Origin: a virus
IMG/VR virus record: IMGVR_UViG_3300042402_005289
Coordinates: 1 to 30,141 of that record
DNA: 30,141 bases
Strand: one strand, 5' to 3'
In this document: positions 20,032 to 25,419 of the stretch, in pieces
Layout: the number at the start of each line of letters is the position of its first letter
Numbering within the stretch: position 1 is the first letter of the stretch
Position numbers and translations under genes: made by a program
The notes under the pieces: generated by a model
Told to the model about the DNA's origin: nothing
The model's database searches: none
Seen by the model: the letters and a program-made list of their open reading frames with translations, nothing else

Positions 20032-20060
20032 AACGTACCTTGCAGGTAACAGGCTAACTA
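20032..20060 (-). promoter_or_regulatory. Class-P promoter (variant)
   Basis: TAGTTA (20055-20060), 17 bp starting GCCTGTTACC, TACGTT (20032-20037). TTACC...GGTA form an inverted repeat. A B-box lies 8 bp upstream. Confidence 0.72.
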
Positions 20061-20068
20061 TAAATAAA

Positions 20069-20181
20069 CATTATCGCAACACGCCCCCGATATGATCAGT
20101 CTGCGAGCCGGAGGGGAGAAGCCCCGCGTGGGGCGTGCGAAGCCGGGGCTTTAATGCTCGACAACAGCATTATCCTTGAGT
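20069..20181. repeat. Composite element copy 11
   Basis: B-box (20069-20090), D hairpin (20119-20152, stem extended by AAGCCCCG/CGGGGCTTT) and A-box variant CATTATCCTTGAGT (20168-20181). No C-box. Confidence 0.8.
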
Positions 20182-20196
20182 GTCGGCGAGCGGCGC

Positions 20197-20529
20197 TTAC
20201 CCGTGCCAGTTTTCAGACCGCTCTATGAAGTTGCGCAAACTTTCCTCGTCGGTCATTTTTTCTTTCTCGCCTTCTTCGATAATCCAACCGAAAACGTCCT
20301 GACGTATGGCGCATCGTTCTTCTACTGCTTTCACAGCTTGAGCGGGCGTGAGTGCCTTTTCGCCAAAACCACGCAACCCGGCGTCCCATTCCCAACCGAA
20401 CGACTCAACAAGATCGGCATCGTCGTAGCACTCGTAGAGCTCTGACTCAAAAAGGTTCTGGGGGTCGCTGTAGAGCGGCATTGCTTTAATTGCGGCGACT
20501 ATTTCGTCGTGTTGTGGGTGAGTTTTCAT
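20197..20529 (-). CDS. Unknown 110-residue acidic helical protein
   Basis: Not recognised. Predicted mostly helical; acidic stretches (ELYECYDDADLVE, EEGEKEKMTDEE). AAGGAGAAAGAA precedes the ATG. It lies 26 nt downstream of the 98-aa gene with no promoter between, so the two form an operon. Confidence 0.77.
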   Translation of the reverse strand: MKTHPQHDEIVAAIKAMPLYSDPQNLFESELYECYDDADLVESFGWEWDAGLRGFGEKALTPAQAVKAVEERCAIRQDVFGWIIEEGEKEKMTDEESLRNFIERSENWHG

Positions 20530-20555
20530 TTCTTTCTCCTTTTGTTTGGGTTTGT

Positions 20556-20852
20556 TTAATAATTCATTTTGTCAAAAGCGGCGGCGGCGCCTTTAGCCAT
20601 TGCGTCTTGACGAAAGGCATAGGTCGTGTCAAACGCAACCCGCAGAACATTCCGGTGAAGTACTGAGATCTCCTCTTTTTCCAGAACGTCGTAATTTGCA
20701 TTGTCGCCATACTCGCACTCAAGCACGACTGCCACGCTGTGCTTTGTGAGCACGCTTTTAACCTTGACGAACTTAATTTCGCCATTCACTTTTGCGGCGA
20801 AAACTACTTTTTTGTTTTTGTCAATAGCGGCGCCGATGTCCCATACCTTCAT
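20556..20852 (-). CDS. Unknown 98-residue beta-rich protein
   Basis: Not recognised. Begins MKVWDIGAAIDKNKKVVFAA; alternating strands (IKFVKVKSV, SVAVVLECEYG) then a helical end (AMAKGAAAAFDKMNY). AAGGAGACAAGAAC precedes the ATG; class-P promoter 42 nt upstream. Confidence 0.77.
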   Translation of the reverse strand: MKVWDIGAAIDKNKKVVFAAKVNGEIKFVKVKSVLTKHSVAVVLECEYGDNANYDVLEKEEISVLHRNVLRVAFDTTYAFRQDAMAKGAAAAFDKMNY

Positions 20853-20893
20853 GTTCTTGTCTCCTTGTGTGTGTTGTTCCTGCCGATGACTTA

Positions 20894-20922
20894 AAAATAC
20901 CAGCAGGGGTACAGATTAGCGA
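20894..20922 (-). promoter_or_regulatory. Class-P promoter
   Basis: TCGCTA (20917-20922), 17 bp starting ATCTGTACC, TATTTT (20894-20899). Confidence 0.82.
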
Positions 20923-20957
20923 AAAAGCTACCCTAATCAGGTTGAGGCGAGGCGAAC

Positions 20958-20989
20958 AAGCCCCGGCTTCGTCCGCGCTCAGCGGGGCT
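20958..20989. repeat. D hairpin between divergent promoters, no B-box
   Basis: AAGCCCCGGCTTC...CAGCGGGGCT. Both flanks carry class-P promoters; no C- or B-box is recognisable. Confidence 0.78.
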
Positions 20990-21012
20990 CGCATGGGGTT
21001 GGTGTTCTTTTA

Positions 21013-21041
21013 TCGCTAATCTGTACCTGTCATGACAGAAT
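21013..21041 (+). promoter_or_regulatory. Class-P promoter, rightward (weak -10)
   Basis: TCGCTA (21013-21018), 17 bp starting ATCTGTACC; the -10 position reads CAGAAT, not TANNNT. The spacer has CTGTCATGACAG, a perfect palindrome that replaces the usual GGTA half. Confidence 0.65.
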
Positions 21042-21080
21042 AGGAACACGGGGGAAACGCCCTCGGGATTAGGGGAGATT

Positions 21081-21272
21081 ATGCCACTCTGGAAACAAAG
21101 AACAGAAGTAGACAAGGGCTACAAAGACATCGTGCTGAGGGAATTGGGAATAGAACAAGACCCCAAAGACTGGGAGCGCTCAAATTGGGTGATCTTTTTG
21201 TTGTGCGCTGGTTTTGACATAGAAACGATTACAAGGTTTCTAGCAGACGACGGTCGCTTCGTTTACGACTAA
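21081..21272 (+). CDS. Unknown 63-residue protein
   Basis: Begins MPLWKQRTEVDKGYKDIVLR; charged N-terminal half, hydrophobic centre (WVIFLLCAGF) and an ITRFLADDGRF end, reminiscent of a short helical domain. Not recognised. AGGGGAGATT precedes the ATG. Confidence 0.74.
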   Translation: MPLWKQRTEVDKGYKDIVLRELGIEQDPKDWERSNWVIFLLCAGFDIETITRFLADDGRFVYD

Positions 21273-21294
21273 AAAGATTATCCTAGATAGTTCG

Positions 21295-21374
21295 GGTGGC
21301 TTGCTCTCGTAGGGAGAGCAAGCCACTTTACATTATCCTTTAGTAATGGGTCGGGGTTTTCTCCCGACCCATTA
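21295..21374. terminator. Two terminator hairpins around an A-box
   Basis: GTGGCTTGCTCTC/GAGAGCAAGCCAC (21296-21326), A-box (21331-21344), then TAATGGGTCGGG/CCCGACCCATTA (21344-21374). The first hairpin and the A-box duplicate 12140-12189 with one mismatch in 50 bp. It separates convergent genes. Confidence 0.87.
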
Positions 21375-21396
21375 CGGTCTATTGTCGTAACGACCC

Positions 21397-21618
21397 CTAG
21401 TCGTACCACCTAGATGCTGGCAACTCGCACAGTAGGCAGATCGCGTTTCTTAGTTTTGCGAGAACTCGTGGGCTATGTCTTATTTTTGCAATGTCTGCAC
21501 TAACTCCGTAAACTTCGCGGAGTTGGTGAACGGTGAAATCGTTACAGCAATACGAACAGATAAACCCTTCGCTGTCTTTGTCGTAAGCGACCGTCTCTAG
21601 ATCTTTGTATTCATACAC
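21397..21618 (-). CDS. Small protein with two CxxC pairs
   Basis: 73 residues. CSYC (~21-24) and CLLC (~62-65) bracket a helical middle with LREVYGVSADIAKIR, suggesting a zinc-binding fold such as a treble clef or HNH-like scaffold without visible catalytic His. The GTG start has AGAGGA about 11 nt upstream, rather far, so the start is uncertain. Confidence 0.68.
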   Translation of the reverse strand: MYEYKDLETVAYDKDSEGFICSYCCNDFTVHQLREVYGVSADIAKIRHSPRVLAKLRNAICLLCELPASRWYD

Positions 21619-21634
21619 AGTTAGTGTTTCCTCT

Positions 21635-21771
21635 CTTTATCCTTTAGAGGTTGCTTACCTCTGCTGATCGGACATTCAATAGAAAGAAAAACATCATCGC
21701 AATGTTCCCCCGAGTGCGTGATGCATCCACTTCACGACAAAGCCCCGCTGTAAACCGGCCCTAACGGGTCT
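21635..21771. repeat. Composite element copy 12, degenerate right end of the repeat block
   Basis: Decayed A-box CTTTATCCTTTAGA (21635-21648), decayed B-box CATCATCGCAATGTT then CCCCCGA (21692-21713), and a damaged D hairpin (21739-21771, CGGGTCT instead of CGGGGCT). The damaged arm contains the last codons and stop of the 173-aa gene. No intact repeat is found to the right. Confidence 0.72.
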
Positions 21772-22282
21772 CCATGCTTGGGAGAGTCTTCATCGAGCGC
21801 AGCTGATGCTTACCTAAGCGCCAAGACTCACGCCAGCCATTTGGATTGAAAAGGTTCTCGTCTTTTTTGACTTCGTACCCGTAGGCCCATCCGACAAAAA
21901 AGAAAACGTTCCCCATGAGTTGTGCAAATATATATCGCCTCTGAATGGGGTCGTTGTCTCGGATGATAAGGCCACCACGTGGGTGACTAGTTGCTCGAAT
22001 CTCATTTTCTCCGTCATCGGGAATTTGGTGAAACTCATTTATGGGGTTGTGCCACAGTTTTTCATTGATGCGCGCCCAGGCTAGTTCTGCTCCAGCCCCA
22101 ACTCTTTCCTGTTGGATTCTCTCGTCCATCGAGCGATCATATGTTGATGCATGGTTCAGTCCCTGTTTGCCAGACTCGGTTATGCGTAGCCTGACGGCTT
22201 TATCAACTTCTGCCCAGTCACTGTCTGTCATTGCGTATCTCATCCCGTAAAGATATAGCCATTGCTCAGGTATTACAACCAT
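21761..22282 (-). CDS. Unknown phage-type protein ending in a D element
   Basis: 173 residues from the ATG at 22282. The middle part (ENEIRATSHPRGGLIIRDND then PIQRRYIFAQLMGN, FFFVGWAYGYEVKK) resembles a domain I remember from phage proteins with a GEIR..HP.G.L..R..D...GW..G layout; function unknown. An upstream frame to 22360 would include a terminator hairpin, so I start later, although no strong ribosome site is present. The last codons (METR, stop) are part of a degenerate D hairpin. Confidence 0.65.
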   Translation of the reverse strand: MVVIPEQWLYLYGMRYAMTDSDWAEVDKAVRLRITESGKQGLNHASTYDRSMDERIQQERVGAGAELAWARINEKLWHNPINEFHQIPDDGENEIRATSHPRGGLIIRDNDPIQRRYIFAQLMGNVFFFVGWAYGYEVKKDENLFNPNGWRESWRLGKHQLRSMKTLPSMETR

Positions 22283-22325
22283 TGAGGCTGTTCGTTTGAG
22301 GACTTTGTATTTAGCAGCTTCTATG

Positions 22326-22379
22326 CAGATACGCAAAAGCCCCCATGAGACTTTTCTCATAGGGGCTCTTGTATCTGCG
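22326..22379. terminator. Strong terminator hairpin
   Basis: GCAGATAC ... AAAGCCCCCATGAGA / TCTCATAGGGGCT ... GTATCTGC, a nested inverted repeat about 54 nt long downstream of the 286-aa gene; read leftward the inner stem ends in GGGGGCTTTT. It is not one of the central-block repeats. Confidence 0.82.
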
Positions 22380-22419
22380 ATTGAACGTAGAACGTATCTA
22401 TCGCAAAAACGTTTAATCC

Positions 22420-23280
22420 TTAAGCTCTTGCTCCTGGCTTGTTGGCGAGGAATTCAACCAAGCTCCTAATCCCTTGGTTGGGCAACCCACTGCATGTTAC
22501 GTAGATATTGAACGTACCATTTGGCTGCTTTTCTTGTTCGATCACCAACTGAGAAAGATCAAATCCGTAGTTCTGCCATTTCCAGCGGAATGTTTGCCAA
22601 TAGCTCGACTTTGAAGTTCCTTCAGTTGCAAGCATTCTCGTATTGGGGCGTGAAACAACTTCAAGAAACTTTAGCTCTTGAGCGTTTATTGCGTATTTGC
22701 CCGCATGTGAAAGAGACGATTGCGACACGCTAACTTTTTTACTGTTAGAGAATACGGGAGACCCGGAACGTACTGCATCCTCGATCTTTTTCAGCTTTTG
22801 CTGCAAAGCAGCGTATCGCGAATGACCCTGTGGGGACATTTTCCCACTATCCGTGTATCGAACATAATGAGAGATCATTCCGTTCTCATTGCGAGTGCGA
22901 AGCTCGAAACACGATCCGAACCCACCAAGGCCAACATTTGCTCGACGTGATTTAGATTTTGCAGCGATATGCCACTCTTCAGGAGAGGCCATGAGTGTGA
23001 GCATCAACATTTCTGTATTTGTTAATTTTGGAACCCGTACCACAGCAGCGGCGCTGGAGTTGACACCAGTCAAGGATGGAGGAAGGTCCATCTTAATTGG
23101 AGCAGAGAGTCCCATGTTCTTAATAATTTTCGCCATTGACGTAAGTGTTGAAGGGTCAACAGGGGTGTCCGTAGGGTACATCGCTTTCTCGTTGATTGCT
23201 TCAACCAGCAATTTCTCAATCTTGGAAGTTGATAAGGTTTTTCCTTTGACAACTTCATTTGACGTTTTTGTATCGACCAT
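22420..23280 (-). CDS. Unknown 286-residue protein
   Basis: Not recognised. Ser/Thr/Lys-rich N-terminus (~1-25), helical to ~65, then mixed alpha/beta with two similar stretches (EWHIAAKSKSRRANVGLG and SYWQTFRWKWQNYGFDLS) and a final strand-rich part (GTFNIYVTCSGLPNQGIR). No membrane segment. GGAGG 5 nt before the ATG fixes the start. It has its own canonical promoter and a strong terminator. Confidence 0.78.
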   Translation of the reverse strand: MVDTKTSNEVVKGKTLSTSKIEKLLVEAINEKAMYPTDTPVDPSTLTSMAKIIKNMGLSAPIKMDLPPSLTGVNSSAAAVVRVPKLTNTEMLMLTLMASPEEWHIAAKSKSRRANVGLGGFGSCFELRTRNENGMISHYVRYTDSGKMSPQGHSRYAALQQKLKKIEDAVRSGSPVFSNSKKVSVSQSSLSHAGKYAINAQELKFLEVVSRPNTRMLATEGTSKSSYWQTFRWKWQNYGFDLSQLVIEQEKQPNGTFNIYVTCSGLPNQGIRSLVEFLANKPGARA

Positions 23281-23327
23281 ATGGTCCTCCATTCGGTTTT
23301 TTGTATCCCGCTTTTGCGGTAGTTGGA

Positions 23328-23356
23328 AAGTTAACACTTGTGATAACTAATGACAA
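23328..23356 (-). promoter_or_regulatory. Promoter of the 286-aa gene
   Basis: TTGTCA (23351-23356), 17 bp, TAACTT (23328-23333). The class-P spacer motif is absent. Confidence 0.75.
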
Positions 23357-23387
23357 CCTGAATTCAAAACTTTTTATTAAAGGTTGA

Positions 23388-23416
23388 TTGACCGTGTTGA
23401 GGATCGATTATATCCT
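23388..23416 (+). promoter_or_regulatory. Promoter of the Lys/Ala-rich protein gene
   Basis: TTGACC (23388-23393), 17 bp, TATCCT (23411-23416). Divergent from the 286-aa gene promoter. Confidence 0.65.
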
Positions 23417-23463
23417 TGTGCGGCAATAGCTATTACCCAAACCAAATCCCCGATAGGAACCAT

Positions 23464-23823
23464 GTGGCCTCGAAAAAGACAACCCCTTCAGTAAAAAAGT
23501 CAACGACTTCAAAGAATGACGCAACGAGGAATTCAAAAGCAACACCAAATAAAACAACTGCAAAAAAAATAAACAAAACTATTGTTAAGAAAGCTGCTGC
23601 CAAGAAGGCTGCTCCAAAGAAAGCTGCTCCCAAGAAGAACCCATCCGTGAATTCGAAAGAACAGTCAAGCAGCGGTCTTGCCAATGGAACAAAAAAGGTT
23701 ACGCCATTTCAAATGGCTAGTACTAAAACTACGACAACACCGGTAATGCAACTTATTGCAAATGTTACAAAGACTGCAACTTCTATCTCTGTACATAGAG
23801 ATATTCGCTCAGACAAGAGATAA
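23464..23823 (+). CDS. Lys/Ala-rich, histone H1-like basic protein
   Basis: 119 residues from a GTG preceded by ATAGGAACCAT. Residues ~2-65 are almost only Lys, Ala, Thr, Ser, Asn and Pro with AKKAAPKKAAPKK repeats, like the tails of actinobacterial HU/histone-like proteins and H1. The C-terminal half is less basic. A DNA-binding or nucleoid role is likely from composition alone; there is no HU core, so it would be a tail-only protein. Complementary strand has a spurious hydrophobic frame. Confidence 0.75.
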   Translation: MASKKTTPSVKKSTTSKNDATRNSKATPNKTTAKKINKTIVKKAAAKKAAPKKAAPKKNPSVNSKEQSSSGLANGTKKVTPFQMASTKTTTTPVMQLIANVTKTATSISVHRDIRSDKR

Positions 23824-23832
23824 GGTAAGGGC

Positions 23833-24090
23833 ATGATTACTAAAAACTTCACCGCAGCTGAAATTGAATTCAATGACTGGATCCGTATTGGTCTAGAGAA
23901 AGGCTGGTGCGGGCCCCCCGTTTGCTACACCCACGACGCCTTGCCTACTTCGCAAGAGGAAGATGACGCGTGGAGCGAGGGAGACGACCCATGCATGCAT
24001 ATTATCCGTCTTTACGAAAACGAAGAGCACATGGAGCAAGTTAAGGAAAATCATTCGCCGAGCGTATGGCGCGATCGTTTCAAGGGATAG
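23833..24090 (+). CDS. Unknown 85-residue acidic protein
   Basis: Begins MITKNFTAAEIEFNDWIRIG; Cys, Trp, Asp/Glu-rich (CGPPVCYTHDALPTSQEEDD), not recognised. It starts 9 nt after the Lys/Ala-rich gene with TAAGGTAAG as ribosome site, so the two are cotranscribed. Confidence 0.73.
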   Translation: MITKNFTAAEIEFNDWIRIGLEKGWCGPPVCYTHDALPTSQEEDDAWSEGDDPCMHIIRLYENEEHMEQVKENHSPSVWRDRFKG

Positions 24091-24093
24091 TTA

Positions 24094-24351
24094 GTGCCGC
24101 ATTACACCGTTACCTGGACTCACAGTATTGAGTGCGAGAGTACCGAGCAAGCTGTGCACGCAGCGTTTAGAGAAATGCTGAAAGCAGGAGTGGGGAACGG
24201 CTTGAATAATAGTTTGATTGTTTCTGATGATCAAACTGGCAACTCAGTTGAAATGACTATTCTTGATGGTGTTGTTAAAGTAGAGCCGATGTTGGTAGCG
24301 CAACTTCTTGGGTTCAGGCACATCATCTGGGCGGGTCAAGCAAGAAAGTAA
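24094..24351 (+). CDS. Unknown 85-residue protein, GTG start
   Basis: Begins MPHYTVTWTHSIECESTEQA; first strand followed by an STEQAVHAAFREML helix and a GNSVEMTILDG strand pair, a layout like small ferredoxin-fold phage proteins. Not recognised. It starts 3 nt after the preceding stop with AAGGGA in front, and is third in the rightward operon. Its stop abuts the stop of the convergent 81-aa gene. Confidence 0.74.
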   Translation: MPHYTVTWTHSIECESTEQAVHAAFREMLKAGVGNGLNNSLIVSDDQTGNSVEMTILDGVVKVEPMLVAQLLGFRHIIWAGQARK

Positions 24352-24597
24352 CTACTTTTTCCTTGCTATCCATCTGTAGGGGGCAAGTACAACGCGTCCA
24401 ATTTTCCATGTTCGCGACGCCTTGACTGCTTGCAACTCTAGCCTTACTGCCCGCAGCTCTCGTTCGGCTTTTTCTTTTCTGTAGTTTGCTTCGTCGCGTT
24501 CTGCCCGCATCCCGATGAATTGATCAGCGCGACGCATTGCCTGAAGTTCTTCCTCGATTGCTGCTTCTGTTTTTTTTGGTGCGTTTTTTTTGCTCAT
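24352..24597 (-). CDS. Coiled-coil protein with basic C-terminus
   Basis: 81 residues, Glu/Lys/Arg/Ala-rich; ~10-60 predicted coiled coil. The end ASRTWKIGRVVLAPYRWIARKK is like a C-terminal tail seen on some glycosyltransferase-associated proteins, from memory, with no catalytic domain here. The start at MSKKN is chosen over an upstream ATG; no ribosome site is obvious. Confidence 0.68.
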   Translation of the reverse strand: MSKKNAPKKTEAAIEEELQAMRRADQFIGMRAERDEANYRKEKAERELRAVRLELQAVKASRTWKIGRVVLAPYRWIARKK

Positions 24598-24654
24598 TGC
24601 CAAAATATAGTACATGGCAAAGGTTAAAGCAATGAGCTTAGATTTAGGGGTTGT

Positions 24655-24768
24655 CTATTCCCACATCTCGTAGTTGCTGATGTCAAATTCACGAAATCTT
24701 AAAGCTGCCAAGGTGACCGCGAAAGCAGCAAGTGGAGCGATGACAACGAACAATAAAACCTTTTTCAT
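24655..24768 (-). CDS. 37-residue membrane minigene
   Basis: MKKVLLFVVIAPLAAFAVTL followed by AALRFREFDISNYEMWE: a basic start, one membrane segment and a short polar tail. The ATG overlaps the upstream stop (ATGA), which supports its reality. Function unknown. Confidence 0.62.
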   Translation of the reverse strand: MKKVLLFVVIAPLAAFAVTLAALRFREFDISNYEMWE

Positions 24769-24905
24769 CTTTTACCACTGCAGCATTTTATGATCGCATG
24801 GCGCGCTGGGCGGATTGTTTTCAACTCTGATGCAGGGATGAGGCGTTTGACAACTTCCTCTTGCTCTGGAGTCTCTGGGGCTTGGTTCTCTTCGGTGTCT
24901 TCCAT
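24765..24905 (-). CDS. 46-residue minigene
   Basis: Begins MEDTEENQAPETPEQEEVVK and ends ..HAIIKCCSGKR: acidic first half, basic second half with adjacent Cys. Not recognised. It lies between the 68-aa and 37-aa genes and overlaps the latter by 4 nt. No strong ribosome site (GTTAG). Confidence 0.55.
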   Translation of the reverse strand: MEDTEENQAPETPEQEEVVKRLIPASELKTIRPARHAIIKCCSGKR

Positions 24906-24935
24906 CTAACAATTGTGACATAAAGATCGTTAATT

Positions 24936-25142
24936 TCAGAACAGCGGAGGCTGGTTCAGGTCTTCCCCGTTCAAGCCTTTACAGACGTCATGTCGGTAAC
25001 GAAATTGCTCCTGCTCAATGGACGCCACGGTCTTACCCTTCCCTCTAAGCCAAACAAGGGTCAATCGGCTGACCGTTGAATCAGAAGGCCGCACGGACAG
25101 GCCGCAAACATCACAGGAATACATAGGGGTAATTTCATTCAT
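24936..25142 (-). CDS. Small zinc-binding protein
   Basis: 68 residues: CDVCGLSVRPSD at ~9-20, then a basic middle and YRHDVCKGL near the end, so C-x2-C and an H-x2-C pair could bind zinc. The ATG at 25142 follows AAGGAG with 8-nt spacing. First full-size gene of a leftward minigene operon (25225 to 24352). Confidence 0.76.
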   Translation of the reverse strand: MNEITPMYSCDVCGLSVRPSDSTVSRLTLVWLRGKGKTVASIEQEQFRYRHDVCKGLNGEDLNQPPLF

Positions 25143-25159
25143 CAAACATCTCCTTGGAG

Positions 25160-25225
25160 CTATCTATCAATCGCCCGTAGGGCAATGTAGATGATACTCA
25201 GAACTATCACGATTATGTAGGTCAT
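25160..25225 (-). CDS. 21-residue hydrophobic peptide
   Basis: MTYIIVIVLSIIYIALRAID plus a final Arg: a single membrane helix with a basic end. The ATG lies 4 nt after a -10 box, so it would be leaderless. Very short frames like this are uncertain, but the composition is that of a small membrane peptide. Confidence 0.42.
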   Translation of the reverse strand: MTYIIVIVLSIIYIALRAIDR

Positions 25226-25229
25226 AATG

Positions 25230-25261
25230 AAATTATCCTTTTCTTGTCACGTAGACAAGAA
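25230..25261 (-). promoter_or_regulatory. Promoter with overlapping palindrome
   Basis: TTGTCT (25253-25258), 17 bp, TAATTT (25230-25235), reading leftward. The palindrome TTCTTGTC-ACGTA-GACAAGAA (25241-25261) covers the -35 and is a likely operator. The leftward minigene operon begins here. Confidence 0.6.
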
Positions 25262-25419
25262 TACGTCACTGGACCGACTAATCAGGGGTCTCCGAAGAGA
25301 AGTATTGATTCTGCGAAACTGCTAGGATTGGGTTCGAGGTCAGTTGGGCTGAAGTTTTTACTCTTTCAGCAGTTACTCATATTCTGTTGTTCGCTTTAAA
25401 TAAAAGGTGGATATTTAAA

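Noticed and set aside
3555-21648. CRISPR array
   Set aside because: A-boxes are short, occur in both orientations, have irregular spacing with genes between them, and no cas gene is visible.
3555-21648. Integron-type attC sites
   Set aside because: No RYYYAAC/GTTRRRY core sites or integrase are seen; the A-box pairs do not have attC-like structure.
3555-21648. A-box as a general ribosome site plus start codon
   Set aside because: AAAGGA and ATG are only about 2 nt apart, and ATG is followed at once by TAA in many copies. Only 6863 (start) and 17578 (ribosome site) use it so.
6188-21713. Identity of the repeats with mycobacteriophage L5 stoperators
   Set aside because: The idea of many dispersed sites for one regulator is similar, but the sequences differ: the C-box has CCACCGTCAA, whereas the L5 stoperator, as I recall it, has GGTGG followed by TGTCAAG.
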